From Corynebacterium sp. CNJ-954 (GTDB lineage Bacteria; Actinomycetota; Actinomycetes; Mycobacteriales; Mycobacteriaceae), in NCBI RefSeq assembly GCF_001942345.1, contig NZ_MKKI01000042.1, positions 186,001 to 250,000 on the forward strand: 64,000 bases of DNA, in the 5' to 3' direction. Below the pieces are notes generated by a model. The model did no database searches, was not told where the DNA came from, and was given only the letters and a program-made list of their open reading frames with translations. The position numbers and the translations under genes are program-made. Positions 45,457 to 56,183 of this stretch are shown here, one piece after another; the stretch's first letter is position 1, and each line of letters starts with the position of its first letter.

Positions 45457-46867
45457 GGTCGGTCCTGTCTCTGGTGTTGTCCGGCACATCGGTGTCCGGG
45501 GTGGGTTCCGATCCCGTGTCGGAATCGTCGTGCATTTCGTCGTGCATTTCATCATCTTTGCGGGGGGACCGCGTCGGCCCGGAGACCACCACGGTGCGCA
45601 CCTTGATCCGACCGCGTCTGTCGCGTCCGCCTTCGCAGGTCAGGTGCAGACCCGCGACATCGAGCTCGGCGCCCGGCAACGGGACCTTACCGAGCTCGAA
45701 CGCCGCCAGTCCGGCGACGGTGTCGACCTCGTCCTGGATCTCGTCAGAGAACTCCAGGTCGACGTCCTCGTAGAGTTCCGCGAGGTCATTGAGGCTCATC
45801 CAGGCCTCCACGCGGTAGACCCCGTCGGTGATCTTCTCCACCGGCACGTCGTCGCCGTCGTCGTATTCGTCGCTGATCTCTCCGACGATCTCCTCCAGGA
45901 TGTCCTCGATGCTCACCAGCCCGGCTGTTCCGCCGTACTCGTCGACGAGCACGGCGATGTGCACCTGGTCGCGTTGCATGTCCTCGAGGAGGTCATCAAG
46001 GTTGCGGGAGTCCGGGACGAAGACGGGTTCCCGCATCATGTCGCGGACGGGCACCGCCCGGTCGGCGGTGGACGCGTCGTAGGTGGCGGAGACGAGGTCC
46101 TTGAGGTAGACCACCCCGACGATGTCGTCGACGCTTTCGCCGACCACCGGCACCCGGGACAACCCGGACCGGACGCACAGACGCACCGCCTGTGCGGCGG
46201 TCTTGTCGTCCTCGATCCACAGGATCTCCGGACGCGGCACCATGATCTCCCGGGCGGTGGTGTCCGCCAGGTCGAAGACCGACTGGATCATCCGACGCTC
46301 GTCGATCTCGACGACGCCCCGTTCCTGGGCGATGTCGACCATCTCCCGTAGCTCGATCTCCGTGGCGAACGGACCTGCCCGCAACCCACGCCCCGGGGTG
46401 ACCACGCCGCCGAGCCAGACAAGGACCCTGGACAGCGGTCCGAGGATCTTACGCACCACCACGAGCAGCGTCGCCGAGCGTAAGGAGACGCTGTACGGAT
46501 TGCGGCGTCCCATGGTCCGGGAGACCACGCCCACGATGACGTAGATCAGCAGGGTGACGACGATGATCGACACGGCGATCGACCAGCTACGCTCCCCCAC
46601 CATGTCCAGTGCGACGACCGTGACCAGCACAGCCGCCGAGGCCTCGCAGACGGTCCGGAGCAGGACCAGGAGGTTGATGTAGTCCGGTCTGTCGCGCACC
46701 ACCTGCAGCAACCGGGAAGCCCCGGGCTTGTCATCCTTCACCAGGGATTCCACCCGTGCCAGCGACAACGAACTCAACGCCGTCTCTGTCGAGGACAGCA
46801 CCCCCGCCAGTGGCAGAATGACCAGCAACGCCACGACCGCGGAGAGGATGACGGAGAGATCAGGCAT
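45449..46867 (-). CDS. CNNM/CorC-type transporter with CBS domains (HlyC family)
   Basis: 472 residues. An N-terminal DUF21/CNNM membrane domain (1-190; [21 protein letters not shown]), two CBS domains (about 210-335; [37 protein letters not shown] and [38 protein letters not shown]) and a CorC_HlyC C-terminal domain to about 425, with an acidic tail. Members move Mg or Co, or sense it. The start overlaps ybeY by 8 bases, and the era start overlaps its stop. Order as in Rv2366c. ATG 46867 is preferred; GTG 46882 is also in frame. Confidence 0.9.
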   Translation of the reverse strand: MPDLSVILSAVVALLVILPLAGVLSSTETALSSLSLARVESLVKDDKPGASRLLQVVRDRPDYINLLVLLRTVCEASAAVLVTVVALDMVGERSWSIAVSIIVVTLLIYVIVGVVSRTMGRRNPYSVSLRSATLLVVVRKILGPLSRVLVWLGGVVTPGRGLRAGPFATEIELREMVDIAQERGVVEIDERRMIQSVFDLADTTAREIMVPRPEILWIEDDKTAAQAVRLCVRSGLSRVPVVGESVDDIVGVVYLKDLVSATYDASTADRAVPVRDMMREPVFVPDSRNLDDLLEDMQRDQVHIAVLVDEYGGTAGLVSIEDILEEIVGEISDEYDDGDDVPVEKITDGVYRVEAWMSLNDLAELYEDVDLEFSDEIQDEVDTVAGLAAFELGKVPLPGAELDVAGLHLTCEGGRDRRGRIKVRTVVVSGPTRSPRKDDEMHDEMHDDSDTGSEPTPDTDVPDNTRDRTDHE

Positions 46868-47453
46868 CGGTGGGGGGCTCACTGAACGGCGGTGGCACCG
46901 GATTCACCCAGCGGTCGGTACCCGCGTCGGAGGCGCTGGGGAAGGCCGCCGCACCGCTGGGCTTCGGCCCGTACGAGATACCCCGCTCCGCCTGGGAGTC
47001 GTACCAGTTGACCAGGATCTCATTCTGCAGCGCGAACATACGCTGCTCCTCCTCCGGCACGACGTGGTCGAACCCGAGCAGGTGGAGCACGCCGTGGACG
47101 GTGAGCAGGTCGAGTTCGTGGGCCAGCCCGTGGCCGGCGCGTTCCGCCTGTCCCCGCGCGAACTCCGGGCACAGCATGATGTCGCCGAGGACGCCCGGCC
47201 CCGGCGGAGGTCCGTCCTTGCGACCCCAACCCGGCGTCAGTTCATCCATCGGGAAGCTCATCACGTCCGTGGGCCCGGGAAGGTCCAGCCACCGCACGTG
47301 CAGGTCGGCTATGGTCTCCAGGTCCACGATATGGATGGACAACTCGGCCGAGGAGTGCACGTCCAGGCTCCACAGGGCGAAGCGCGCGACGTCAATCAAC
47401 TCCTCCTCGTTGACCTCTCCGAAACCCGACTCGTTGAATACCTCGATACTCAC
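46860..47453 (-). CDS. ybeY: Endoribonuclease YbeY (16S rRNA 3' maturation)
   Basis: 197 residues. The zinc motif [11 protein letters not shown] (H3 set) at about 117-127 is complete, and [10 protein letters not shown] and [11 protein letters not shown] are conserved. It processes 16S rRNA and helps ribosome quality control. The C-terminal 45 residues ([18 protein letters not shown]...) are an unstructured extension. The gene overlaps both neighbours, phoH upstream by 4 bases (ATGA) and corC downstream by 8, so expression is tightly coupled. Confidence 0.95.
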   Translation of the reverse strand: MSIEVFNESGFGEVNEEELIDVARFALWSLDVHSSAELSIHIVDLETIADLHVRWLDLPGPTDVMSFPMDELTPGWGRKDGPPPGPGVLGDIMLCPEFARGQAERAGHGLAHELDLLTVHGVLHLLGFDHVVPEEEQRMFALQNEILVNWYDSQAERGISYGPKPSGAAAFPSASDAGTDRWVNPVPPPFSEPPTDA

Positions 47454-48526
47454 CGGTTCCTCCTCTCTTCGCGGTCCTGGCGCGCCAGCTCGGCGTCCGC
47501 GGCCTGCTCGGACTCATAACGTTCATAGGCCTGGATGATCCGCCCGACGAGGTGGTGACGGACCACGTCGGTGGTGTCGAACTCGGTCACCGTCACCCCG
47601 TCCACACCGGAGAGGATCCGGTGCGCCACGCTGAGACCGCTGGCCTGGTGGTTCGGCAGGTCGACCTGGGTGAGGTCGCCGGTCACCACGATCTTCGTCC
47701 CGAACCCCAGACGGGTCAGGAACATCTTCATCTGGGCGGGGGTGGTGTTCTGTGCCTCGTCGAGGATCACGAAAGCCCCGTTGAGGGTACGTCCGCGCAT
47801 GTAGGCCAGCGGGGCGACCTCGATGACCCCGGACTCGATGAGGCGCGGGATGGTCTCGGGCTCCAGCATGTCCCGGAGTGCGTCGTAGAGGGGACGCAGA
47901 TAGGGGTCGATCTTCTCGCCGAGTGTTCCGGGGAGGAAGCCGAGTTTCTCCCCCGCCTCCACCGCGGGACGGGTCAGGATGATCCTGTTGACCTCACGCT
48001 TCTGCAGCGCCTGCACCGCCTTGGCGACGGCGAGGTAGGTCTTGCCGGTGCCGGCCGGTCCGGTGCCCACCACCACGGTCGAGGCGTCGATGGCGTCGAC
48101 GTAACTACGCTGCCCGACCGTCTTGGGACGGATTGTCTTGCCCCGGTGCTCGACGATGACCTCACCGGTCACCGACGCCATGCCGGCAGCGCCCGTGGCC
48201 CCGTCCGCGGGCAGGGAGTCCCGGGCCTCTGCATCGGCACGACGGTCCGTCTCGTCGACGAGGTCGATGGTGCGGCGGGTGAGGTCCGGGGTCACCTCGG
48301 AACCACGGACCGCCATGGCTTCGAGTTCACGCAGCACCCGACGGGCACGCGCAACCTGGGACGCCTCGCCACGCAGGGTGACATGGTTCCCCCTGCTGAG
48401 CAGGTCAGCGTCGATGTGGTCCTCGATGATGCGGAAGTTCTCGTCGGCGAGACCCGAGACCGTCTGTGCGGTCTCCGGATCAAGTTCGACAGAGGTGGAG
48501 GCGATACGCCTTGGTGGTTGCTTCAA
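47450..48526 (-). CDS. phoH: PhoH-family ATPase
   Basis: 358 residues from TTG 48526 ([15 protein letters not shown]), which follows GGAGAACCCGGAAG; no ATG or GTG lies nearer. An N-terminal KH-like/PIN-associated region (1-95) precedes the PhoH ATPase: [32 protein letters not shown] (Walker A), [41 protein letters not shown] (Walker B and following motif). PhoH proteins are RNA-linked ATPases of unclear role; pairing with ybeY is one of the most conserved in bacteria and suggests RNA turnover or ribosome maturation. Confidence 0.92.
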   Translation of the reverse strand: MKQPPRRIASTSVELDPETAQTVSGLADENFRIIEDHIDADLLSRGNHVTLRGEASQVARARRVLRELEAMAVRGSEVTPDLTRRTIDLVDETDRRADAEARDSLPADGATGAAGMASVTGEVIVEHRGKTIRPKTVGQRSYVDAIDASTVVVGTGPAGTGKTYLAVAKAVQALQKREVNRIILTRPAVEAGEKLGFLPGTLGEKIDPYLRPLYDALRDMLEPETIPRLIESGVIEVAPLAYMRGRTLNGAFVILDEAQNTTPAQMKMFLTRLGFGTKIVVTGDLTQVDLPNHQASGLSVAHRILSGVDGVTVTEFDTTDVVRHHLVGRIIQAYERYESEQAADAELARQDREERRNR

Positions 48527-48587
48527 AATGCTTCCGGGTTCTCCTGTGAATATGTGGAACACGTGGCCACGTGCTGATACATGAAGC

Positions 48588-49397
48588 TTAGCGTGACCAT
48601 CGTGTGGTGAGCACCCCGATGGCACCCAGGGCGACAGCGGCGGCCGTCGCGGTACGCAACACCTCCGGGCCGAGTACGACCGACGAACCGGCTTCCCGTC
48701 CGTCGGGTGCTGAAGTGACAGCGGCGATCTCGCGGTCGCTGACACCGCCCTCCGGGCCGATGACGAGGACGACCTCGTCGACGTCAAGATCGACCTGGGC
48801 AAGCGGAGTGGTCGCGTCCTCGTGGAGGACGAGGACCCGGACCGTCGGGGTGCGGTCATCCGCCGGTGCGGACCACGGCCGTGACGCGAGATGCTCACCG
48901 AGATCGTCGATGTCGGTGAGCAGCTCTCCGACATGGGCCCCGGACAACCGCCGTGACTGCTTCATCGCTGCGAGCGCCGTCGCGGACCACCGTGCGTGGG
49001 CCTTGGCTGACTTGTCTGACTTCCCGCCCTTAGCCCCGGTCCAGCGGGACACGCATCTGTCGGCCTGCCACGGGATGATCCTGTCCGCCCCGGCCTGCAC
49101 CGCGAGGTCGACGGCGAGTTCCGCCCGCTCGGACTTCGGTATCGCCTGCACCACGGTGACACGCGGGCGGGGTTCATGCCCGATGATCCGGTGTCCACCG
49201 GCCACGGCGCCGTCACCGGCCCAGTGACCTGCCACCCCGAGACCCGAACCATCGGTCAGCACGACGGATTCGTCCTGGCGGATCCGTTTCACCGAGGCGT
49301 GCCGGGCCTCCGCATCGGGGAGGGTGAACACACCGGTCTCCCCCACCCGCGCCAACTGGTCCCCAAGGTCGGGGACGACGAAGACAGGATCACTCAC
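48588..49397 (-). CDS. rsmE: 16S rRNA (uracil1498-N3)-methyltransferase
   Basis: 269 residues from GTG 49397. Methylates U1498 of 16S rRNA with SAM. PUA-like N-terminus (1-75), then the SPOUT knot: [61 protein letters not shown], and the SAM loop [20 protein letters not shown] with [12 protein letters not shown]. Contains a [11 protein letters not shown] insertion. It starts 15 bases after the repaired dnaJ stop. M. tuberculosis has the same order (Rv2372c after dnaJ2 Rv2373c). Confidence 0.93.
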   Translation of the reverse strand: MSDPVFVVPDLGDQLARVGETGVFTLPDAEARHASVKRIRQDESVVLTDGSGLGVAGHWAGDGAVAGGHRIIGHEPRPRVTVVQAIPKSERAELAVDLAVQAGADRIIPWQADRCVSRWTGAKGGKSDKSAKAHARWSATALAAMKQSRRLSGAHVGELLTDIDDLGEHLASRPWSAPADDRTPTVRVLVLHEDATTPLAQVDLDVDEVVLVIGPEGGVSDREIAAVTSAPDGREAGSSVVLGPEVLRTATAAAVALGAIGVLTTRWSR

Positions 49398-49411
49398 CGG
49401 GCCGCCACCGC

Positions 49412-50559
49412 TTACCTTCCGAACTTCTGGCGCAGCGGGAGAACAGCCCGCCGGAGTGCTCGTCCTCACTGGACTGCACACCTGCGACGTGCTTGGAGGT
49501 GCCGCGGAACTGCTCAAGCAGATCCCGCTGCTTCTTGTCGAGGTCGGACGGGACGGTGACGTCGACGTGCGCGATGAGACTGCCGTGCCCCTCGCGGCGC
49601 AGGTGCGGCATCCCCTTTCCCTTCACCCGTACGATCGCTTCGGGCTGGGTGCCCGGTTCGACGGCGACGGTGGCCACCGAATCATCGAGCAACGGAACCT
49701 CCACGGAGGTTCCCAGGGCGGCGTCAACCATGGGCACGTTCACGGTGACGTGCAGGTCGTCAGCATCACGGAGGAAGTAGGGGTGCTCCTTGACCTGCAC
49801 CTCCACATACAGGTCACCGGCGGGGCCGCCACCGGGGCCGACCTCACCCTCACCGGACATGCGGATCCGCATGCCGTCGCGGATACCGGCGGGGATCTTC
49901 ACCTCGATGTCGCGGCGGGCGCGCACGCGTCCGTCGCCGGCGCATTCCTGGCACGGGTCCTCGATGATCTCACCGACACCCTGGCACCGGGGGCAGGCAC
50001 GGGCCACCTGGACGCGTCCCAGGATCGACTGCTGGATCTCCATGACCTGGCCCTGGCCGTGGCACGTCGGACAGGTGACCGGATCCGACTTGGACTCGGA
50101 GCCGCTTCCGTCGCACACCTCACACAGGACGGCGGTGTCCACGGTGACGTCCTTGGTGACGCCGGCGAAGCACTCGTCGAGCGTCATCTGAAGTCGCAGG
50201 AGAGCGTCGTTGCCCGGGCGTACACGGGACACACGGGGCCCCCCGCCTGCACCACCGGCGCCGCCGCCGAAGAATGCGTCGAAGATGTCTCCGAATCCAC
50301 CGCCGCCGAATCCACCGGGACCCCCGCCGCCTCCGGGACCCTGCTCCTCAGGGTCCCCGCCGGCGTCGACGATCCGACGCTTCTGCGGGTCGGTCAACAC
50401 CTCCTGTGCCAGGGACGCCTCACGGAACTTCTCCGCGGCCTCGTCGGACGGGTTGACGTCCGGGTGGTACTTGCGGGCCAGGCGTCGGTAGGCCTTCTTG
50501 ATCTCGGCGTCAGACGCATCACTGCTGACGCCGAGAATTCCGTAGTAGTCACGTGCCAA
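49412..50559 (-). CDS. dnaJ: Chaperone DnaJ (DnaJ2 type), C-terminus frameshifted near 49435
   Basis: About 382 residues if repaired. J domain with HPD ([16 protein letters not shown]), Gly-rich linker ([24 protein letters not shown]), four CxxCxGxG zinc repeats ([32 protein letters not shown]) and the substrate-binding beta domains. The frame as written ends in [17 protein letters not shown] at 49390; one extra C at 49435 gives FSRLRQKFGR and a stop at 49412, the normal end of the family. Partner of DnaK and placed after hrcA, as in Rv2373c-Rv2374c; hrcA lies 87 bases upstream. Confidence 0.93.
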
Positions 50560-50646
50560 GGTGGCTGATTCCTTCTCACCGTAATTGGGGTCTGTCCTGG
50601 GGCTCAGGCGAGCCCCCTAAAATCACCCCGACAAGTGTAGTACGTC

Positions 50647-51681
50647 CTACTCGCCGGCGAGAATGCGGGAGACGTAGTGGCCCACCGCCTGCACCGAACT
50701 GATCGTTCCCGGGTAGTCCAGATACGTCGGGCCGAGCACCCCCATGCCACCCATCACGCCCTCGCGGGTGCCGTAACCTGTCGAGACCACGGCGGCGGAC
50801 TGCAGCTCGGCCGTGCCGTTCTCCTCACCGATCGTCACGCTGACCCCGTGGTCCCTGGCCGCGGAGAGCAACCGGAGAACCACGACCTGCTCCTCCAGCG
50901 CCTCCAGCACACTCTCCAGCTCGCCTGCCCGGACCAGGTTCGGGGTTCCCGCCAGAATCAACCGGTCCGTCGGACGCTCCAGCATGGTCTCCACCAGGAC
51001 CGTCGCACAGGTGAGGGCCGGGCCACGGAGTTGCGGCGACACTCTGTCGTCGTCCCCCGCCGCCATCTCCGCGATGGCCGCGGATGCATCGTCGAGCGTG
51101 TGCCCGACCAACGTCTCATTGATCAACTGGCGCAGCTTCGGAAGATCCTCTGCAGCCAACGGTTCGCTGAGGTCCACGTTGCGCTGCTCCACCTGGCCGG
51201 CGTCCGTGATCAGCACCAGCAGCAGCCTGGCGTCCGCGAGCTGCACGATCTCGCAGTGTTTCACCCGCCCACGACGCAGGTCCGGGATCTGCACCACGGC
51301 GACCTGGCGGGTCAGTTGGGCAAGCAGCTGCACACTGCGTCGCAGGACGTCCTCCATGTCGACCCCGTCCTCGAGGAAGCCGAGGATCGCACGGCGCTCG
51401 GGACGGCTCAGTGGCTTGATCTGGGCGATCCCGTCGACGAACGTACGGTAGGCCTTCTCCGTGGGGATCCGTCCTGAACTGGTGTGCTGCTGGATGATGT
51501 ACCCCTCGGACTCCAGCACCGCCATGTCGTTGCGGATCGTCGCCGACGAGACGCCCAGACTGTGGCGCTCCACCAGAGCCTTCGAACCGACCGGTTCATG
51601 GGTGGAGATGAAATCGGCGACGATGGCGCGCAACACCTCGGAACGTCGCTGTTCCGTACCCGTCATCGCCTTGGACGCCAT
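50647..51681 (-). CDS. hrcA: Heat-inducible repressor HrcA
   Basis: 344 residues from ATG 51681, after AAAGGGAG; GTG 51690 is an alternative. N-terminal winged HTH ([75 protein letters not shown]) and the GAF-like domain with VVSTGYG and [28 protein letters not shown]. It represses chaperonin genes by binding CIRCE (TTAGCACTC-N9-GAGTGCTAA). No CIRCE is seen upstream of hrcA or dnaJ here, so this operon is not obviously self-regulated. Confidence 0.95.
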   Translation of the reverse strand: MASKAMTGTEQRRSEVLRAIVADFISTHEPVGSKALVERHSLGVSSATIRNDMAVLESEGYIIQQHTSSGRIPTEKAYRTFVDGIAQIKPLSRPERRAILGFLEDGVDMEDVLRRSVQLLAQLTRQVAVVQIPDLRRGRVKHCEIVQLADARLLLVLITDAGQVEQRNVDLSEPLAAEDLPKLRQLINETLVGHTLDDASAAIAEMAAGDDDRVSPQLRGPALTCATVLVETMLERPTDRLILAGTPNLVRAGELESVLEALEEQVVVLRLLSAARDHGVSVTIGEENGTAELQSAAVVSTGYGTREGVMGGMGVLGPTYLDYPGTISSVQAVGHYVSRILAGE

Positions 51682-51752
51682 CAGGTTCACTCCCTTTCCT
51701 CGGACCTCAGTATGCCACCTGACCCCGATTGTCCCATGTCTTCCGCCACGCG

Positions 51753-52973
51753 TCAGGTCTCCTCTGCCAGCAGGATGTCGGTGATGATCCCGTCGGCCAG
51801 CAGACGCCCCCGGTCGGTCAACCGGGTCCGTCCGTTGCCCCGCTCCAGGAGTCCCAGCCCGACATGGTGGTCCACGGCGCTTCCCGCCGAGGTGAGCACC
51901 TCGTCCGGCAGCCCCTCACGAAGCCGCAGTCCCAGCATGACGCGCTCGGTGTGCAGGTCACCGGCCCCCAGGGGCTCGACGGTCGTCACCGGACTCCCAC
52001 CCGCGCCGACCGCTTCCGCGTAACGCCGCGGCAGCTTGGCGTTCACCAGACGTGTCACACCGCTGCCGGCACCGACCCCCGTGTCGCCGACCGGGGTCAC
52101 GCCCCGTCCGCTGACCGGATCATCGACCAGCCGCACACACCCGTGGGCGCCGGGGCCTGCGCCCCACCACTGGCCCGAACGCCAGTAGACCATGTTGTGA
52201 CGGCACTCTCCCCCGGGCCGTGACCAGTTGGACACCTCGTACCACTGCATTCCCGCGGCCCGGAGCGCCGCGTCGATCATCTCGTAGCGGTCGGCGTAGA
52301 CGTCCTCGTCGGGCTGAGGCAGCAGCCCTTTCCGTACCTTCCGGGCCATGGCGGTCCCGTCCTCGACGATCAACGAATAGGCGGAAACGTGATCCACGCC
52401 CGTGGACAGCACCTGGTCCAGGGTGAGCCGGAGATCATCGTCGGTCTCGGTGGGGGTGCCGTAGATCAGGTCCAGGTTCACATGGTTGAATCCTGCCGCC
52501 AGTGCCTCCCGGGCTGCCTCGGTGGCACGGCCCGGGGTGTGCGTGCGGTCGAGGACCTTCAGCACGTGGCCGGCAGCCGACTGCATACCCAGGGATATCC
52601 GCGTGTAACCGGCGTCGAGAAGGGTGTCGAAGAACTCCGGTGAGGTCGACTCGGGGTTCGACTCGGTGGTCACCTCCGCCCCCGGCGCCAGGCCGAGACT
52701 CCGCTTCACCGCACCCAGAACACGGGCCAGGCCATCGGCACCCAGCAGTGACGGGGTTCCTCCCCCGAGAAAGACGGTGGACGGCGGTCCGGTCCGGTCC
52801 CAGTCCGCAGCCGCAAGGTCCAGTTCAGCCTCCAGTGAACTCAGGTAGGTCGACATCGACGACGAACCCGACTCACCCGGCGTGTAGGTGTTGAAGTCAC
52901 AGTAACCGCACCTGGTGCTGCAGAACGGCACATGGATGTAGAGGCCGTACCGGTCGTCAGGAATAGGGGTCAT
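51753..52973 (-). CDS. hemW: HemW-type radical SAM protein (coproporphyrinogen III oxidase-like)
   Basis: 406 residues from ATG 52973, preceded by TAGCAT and seven bases (leaderless). Radical SAM motif [10 protein letters not shown] (Cx3Cx2C) at about residues 18-27, followed by [40 protein letters not shown] and [16 protein letters not shown]. It carries the C-terminal HemN domain. The HemW subgroup is a haem chaperone and lacks the extra Cys and Tyr of true oxygen-independent oxidase HemN. In M. tuberculosis the equivalent (Rv2388c) is also near hrcA. Confidence 0.92.
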   Translation of the reverse strand: MTPIPDDRYGLYIHVPFCSTRCGYCDFNTYTPGESGSSSMSTYLSSLEAELDLAAADWDRTGPPSTVFLGGGTPSLLGADGLARVLGAVKRSLGLAPGAEVTTESNPESTSPEFFDTLLDAGYTRISLGMQSAAGHVLKVLDRTHTPGRATEAAREALAAGFNHVNLDLIYGTPTETDDDLRLTLDQVLSTGVDHVSAYSLIVEDGTAMARKVRKGLLPQPDEDVYADRYEMIDAALRAAGMQWYEVSNWSRPGGECRHNMVYWRSGQWWGAGPGAHGCVRLVDDPVSGRGVTPVGDTGVGAGSGVTRLVNAKLPRRYAEAVGAGGSPVTTVEPLGAGDLHTERVMLGLRLREGLPDEVLTSAGSAVDHHVGLGLLERGNGRTRLTDRGRLLADGIITDILLAEET

Positions 52974-53039
52974 TGGGTCCATGCTATCGGTCCGGTTCCC
53001 CACCACCGAACCGGTCCACGGGGGAGTTTCTACGAGGGC

Positions 53040-53705
53040 TCAGCCTGCGGCGACGCGGCGTGACCGGATCTTGGAGAGCACCTGTTCCACCCTCGCGCGT
53101 TCCGCGAGGAAGCGTGGCGGTGCCTCACCGCGCAGTTCCGCCACCAGTGCGGGGTGCTCACCGATGACCGCGGTCTTCCACCGCGCGACGACCTCACGGG
53201 CGTGTTTCTCCGCGCGCGCGAGGGCCTGCGGCAGCAGGACGCTCTGCTCCTCCACTGCAAGACGGGTCTGCTCGACCGTCCACTCGGCCAGGTCTTCGAG
53301 CATGTCCGTGAGTTCGGCGTTACGACGTCGCAGGTTCACCCGCAGCGTCGCGGTACTGACCATCGGCGACGGGGCGGCCTCCACCGGTATGACAGCATGG
53401 TCACGCAGGAAAGACAGCGTGCGACCCGGGTGATTGTCGACGACGGTCGTGGCCGACAGTGACCCGGACCGGATACCCGAGACGAATGCCTGGCGGAGGC
53501 CGTTGAGTTCGGCCAGTGCGGCACGCACCTCTGCCCGCCCCTCGGCGACGGACTCAGCGAGTTCCAGCAGGCAGTCGTCCACCAGTTCCTGGTCCCAGTC
53601 CGCCAGGGACTCGGCGAGATTCTCGATGAGTTCGGCAACCTCGTCGCCGATGTCGTAGACACCCTGGGTGAGCTCGCGCAGTCGCAGGCGGGCGGCGTCG
53701 TGCAC
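53040..53705 (-). CDS. Unknown all-helical protein (221 aa)
   Basis: 221 residues, GTG start with GAGAGGAG upstream. Almost wholly alpha-helical and acidic at the front (LRLRELTQGVYDIGDEVAELIENLAESLADWDQELVDDCLLELAESVAEGRAEVRAALAEL), with repeated Leu/Ala/Glu spacing. No signal peptide, membrane segment or recognisable motif; middle KxVVARWKTAVIGEHPALV-like block is conserved in appearance. I do not recognise it. It lies alone between hemW and fadD, leftward, separated from each by about 60-155 bases. Confidence 0.65.
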   Translation of the reverse strand: MHDAARLRLRELTQGVYDIGDEVAELIENLAESLADWDQELVDDCLLELAESVAEGRAEVRAALAELNGLRQAFVSGIRSGSLSATTVVDNHPGRTLSFLRDHAVIPVEAAPSPMVSTATLRVNLRRRNAELTDMLEDLAEWTVEQTRLAVEEQSVLLPQALARAEKHAREVVARWKTAVIGEHPALVAELRGEAPPRFLAERARVEQVLSKIRSRRVAAG

Positions 53706-53786
53706 GGATGGCTCCTCTCAGCAAGGTCAGAAGTCGTCGGCGGATCGTCAGGGGGTCGCGACTGAAGGACAGTGTAGGACATGGAG

Positions 53787-53817
53787 AACCCCGGCCCAGG
53801 GAGGCTGGGCCGGGGTG
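53787..53817 (-). terminator. Terminator downstream of fadD
   Basis: CCCCGGCCCAG pairs with CTGGGCCGGGG around GGAGG; on the minus strand it is followed by TTCTCC. It lies 44 bases after the fadD stop. Confidence 0.75.
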
Positions 53818-53860
53818 ACGGGGTTAATTGGGAGGGTGTCGGTCGCTCCCTGGCCGAGGC

Positions 53861-55687
53861 CTACTTCGAGGTGTAGATCCAGGCGATGTCGTCGGCGAAG
53901 TTCTTCGACACGGCATGCCGCTTCACCTTCATCGACGGGGTGACTTCGCCGTCATCCTCGGTGAAGTCCCGGGCACAGATCCGGAACTTCTTGATGCCCT
54001 CGGAGTGCGAGACGGTGTCATTGGCCTCGTTGATCGCGTCCTGGATCTCCGTGCGCAGCACGGGGTTCTTGGCCAGCTCCTTGACCGGGGTGTCGGCATT
54101 GATCCCGTTACGTTTGCGCCAGCCGACGAGGGCCTCCTCGTCGAGGGTGATCAGCGTGCCGATGAACTTCTCGTTGTCGCCGACCACCATGGCCTGGGAG
54201 ATCAGGGGCGCTGAGCGCAGAATGTCCTCCAGAGGTCCGGGAGACACGTTCTTACCACCGGCGGTGACGATGATCTCCTTCTTCCGTCCGGTGATCTTCA
54301 GGTGCCCGGTGGGCAGGAGTTCACCGAGATCACCGGAGATCACGAAGCCGTCCTCGGTGAACGACTCCTTGGTCGCCGTCTCGTTCCCCCAGTACCCGTC
54401 GAAGACGACGGTGCCCTTCATGAGGATCTCACCGTCGTCGGCGATCCGGATGGTGTTGCCGCCGACCGGCTTGCCCACCGTGCCGATGATGTTGTCCGGC
54501 TCGAAGTTCACCGCGATCGCCGCGGTCGTCTCGGTCATCCCGTAGCCCTCGTAGATGCGCACGCCGATGCCCCGGAAGAAGTGCATCAACTCCGGGTTCA
54601 ATGCGGAGCCGCCGGAGATGCAGTACTGCAGTTCCCCGCCCATCGCGGCCTTGACCTTGCCGTAGACGAGCTTGTCGAAGACCGTGCGCTTGATCTTCTG
54701 GCCCACGGTCGGGCCCGATGCCGTGTCGAGGGCCTTGGAGTACTCCACTGCGGCCTTCTCTGCCAGAGGGAAGATCTTGGCCCCGAGGCCGCCGCCTTCG
54801 GTGGCTTTGGTCTTGACACCGGCGTGAACCTTCTCGAAGACGCGCGGCACCCCCAGAATCAGCTGCGGCTGCGAGCGCTGGAACTCCGGGACAAGGGTGG
54901 ACATGTCCGCCCAGTGGGACTGGGTGGCCCCGCCCAGTGTCGCCGCCAGTGACACCGCACGGGACAGGACGTGCGCCAACGGCAGGAATGTCAGCGTCCG
55001 GTTGCCCTCCACGGCGATGCCACCGATCGGGTGGGTCAGGATGGCCCGGGCCTCGCCCAACCAGTTCGAGTGCAGCAGCCTGCAACCCTTGGGCCGCCCG
55101 GTCGTGCCCGAGGTGTACACCAGGGACGCCAGGTCAGAGGACTTCGTGTTCGCGATGCGCTCCTCGACGACATCGTCTGAAACGTCCTTACCCTCGGCGA
55201 CCAGGGTACCGACAGCATCCTCGTTGAAGGAGAGCACGCGGTTGAGGTGGGCTGTCCCTTCGACAGGCTCGCCGTCCTTGACGAAAGTACGGAGGCGGGT
55301 CGCATGCCCGGACTTCTCGGCGATACCCAACTTCGCACCCGAGTCCTCGACGATCCACTCACACTGCGAGGTCGACGATGACGGGTAGATCGGCACGGAG
55401 ACCGCCCCGGCCGCCATGATCGCGAAGTCCAGCAGCGACCACTCGTAACGCGTGTCCGACATCAGCGCGACGCGGTCGCCGGGCTCCACACCGTTGGCGA
55501 TCAGGCCCTTGGCGACGTCGTAGACCTCCCGGAGAAACTCGTCCGCCCGCACGTCGACCCACTCGAACTTCCGGGGACGGCTGTACAGGATCGTCTGCGG
55601 GCGCTTCAGGGCGTTCTCCCTGAGCACGGTCAGACAGGTCTCGCTCTCGCCGATGGTGTACAGCGCCTCCGAGGAGTACTCCTGCAT
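53861..55687 (-). CDS. fadD: Long-chain fatty acid--CoA ligase (FadD15-type)
   Basis: 608 residues. It adenylates long-chain fatty acids and transfers them to CoA. AMP-binding motif LVYTSGTTGRPKG at about residue 195, ILGVPRVFEKVHAGV, GYGMTETTAAIAVN and the GRKKEIIVTAGGKNVSP hinge; MKVKRHAVSKNFADDIAWIY ends the protein with the conserved catalytic-loop lysine region. It is closest in layout to FadD15 (Rv2187). Single gene with its own terminator and a 5' leader containing a perfect inverted repeat. Membrane-associated by function. Confidence 0.93.
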   Translation of the reverse strand: MQEYSSEALYTIGESETCLTVLRENALKRPQTILYSRPRKFEWVDVRADEFLREVYDVAKGLIANGVEPGDRVALMSDTRYEWSLLDFAIMAAGAVSVPIYPSSSTSQCEWIVEDSGAKLGIAEKSGHATRLRTFVKDGEPVEGTAHLNRVLSFNEDAVGTLVAEGKDVSDDVVEERIANTKSSDLASLVYTSGTTGRPKGCRLLHSNWLGEARAILTHPIGGIAVEGNRTLTFLPLAHVLSRAVSLAATLGGATQSHWADMSTLVPEFQRSQPQLILGVPRVFEKVHAGVKTKATEGGGLGAKIFPLAEKAAVEYSKALDTASGPTVGQKIKRTVFDKLVYGKVKAAMGGELQYCISGGSALNPELMHFFRGIGVRIYEGYGMTETTAAIAVNFEPDNIIGTVGKPVGGNTIRIADDGEILMKGTVVFDGYWGNETATKESFTEDGFVISGDLGELLPTGHLKITGRKKEIIVTAGGKNVSPGPLEDILRSAPLISQAMVVGDNEKFIGTLITLDEEALVGWRKRNGINADTPVKELAKNPVLRTEIQDAINEANDTVSHSEGIKKFRICARDFTEDDGEVTPSMKVKRHAVSKNFADDIAWIYTSK

Positions 55688-55858
55688 GTCTCTCCAATCA
55701 CAGTCTTGTCAAGGGGTAGCCCGGCTCACACCGGGGAACCCGGTGTGTTCCGGTGCATGATCCTAGCCGATTCCTGTATCGGCATAAGCAAAAACGGAAT
55801 TCCAAGGGAAATCCGGGGAACACTTCACGCTGCAGTACAGAGTTGGACCAGGAGGCAC
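55688..55858 (-). promoter_or_regulatory. fadD promoter and leader with operator-like inverted repeat
   Basis: CACACCGGG-GAA-CCCGGTGTG at 55727-55747 is a perfect 9-bp inverted repeat. TAGGAT (55760-55765 on the minus strand) with TTATGC 16 bases further upstream forms a promoter whose start would be near 55752, so the repeat lies at the beginning of the transcript. It may be an operator of a TetR-type fatty-acid regulator, or a leader hairpin. Confidence 0.55.
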
Positions 55859-55945
55859 TCAGAAGAGGGAGGTGACCAACCACACCACGACGAGCAGAAC
55901 GATCAGCAGAATGAGAGCCTGCCTGACCCTGGAATGGTGTTTCAC
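55859..55945 (-). CDS. 28-residue membrane protein, coupled to the gene upstream
   Basis: Tiny frame translating as MKHHSRVRQALILLIV then LLVVVWLVTSLF: a basic N-terminus and one transmembrane helix. The GTG at 55945 overlaps the stop of the upstream 71-residue gene (GTGA) and is preceded by GAGAAGGAGAGAACCG, a strong ribosome site, so expression is likely. It resembles small membrane peptides found beside envelope or fatty-acid genes, but has no recognised family. Confidence 0.65.
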   Translation of the reverse strand: MKHHSRVRQALILLIVLLVVVWLVTSLF

Positions 55946-56157
55946 CGGTTCTCTCCTTCTCCACGGGACGGATCATCCACGGGCGCGAACGCCCGTTCCT
56001 CGTCCTCGGTCGCGGGTAGCGCGCCGAACGCCACCTTGATCATGACGACGGCCGCAAGCGAGGCCAGCAGCACCAGAACGACCAGCGTCAACGGGGTCTG
56101 CAGCCAGAGAGGCAGGTCGAGGACCCATTGTTCAATGCCGTCAGTCACAGCAGACAA
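55942..56157 (-). CDS. Small membrane protein (71 aa)
   Basis: 71 residues: amphipathic start (SAVTDGIEQWVLDLPLWLQT), one transmembrane helix (about 22-46, PLTLVVLVLLASLAAVVMIKVAFGAL) and an acidic cytoplasmic tail (PATEDEERAFAPVDDPSRGEGENR). No known family. Translationally coupled to the 28-residue membrane peptide downstream, suggesting a two-component membrane unit. It lies 26 bases after the M3 peptidase stop and may be read from that gene's promoter. Confidence 0.7.
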   Translation of the reverse strand: MSAVTDGIEQWVLDLPLWLQTPLTLVVLVLLASLAAVVMIKVAFGALPATEDEERAFAPVDDPSRGEGENR

Positions 56158-56183
56158 GTTTACCTTCCGTGTGAGCTACAGGC

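Noticed and set aside
50560-51760. CIRCE element near hrcA or dnaJ
   Set aside because: Searched by eye for GAGTGCTAA and TTAGCACTC; none found.
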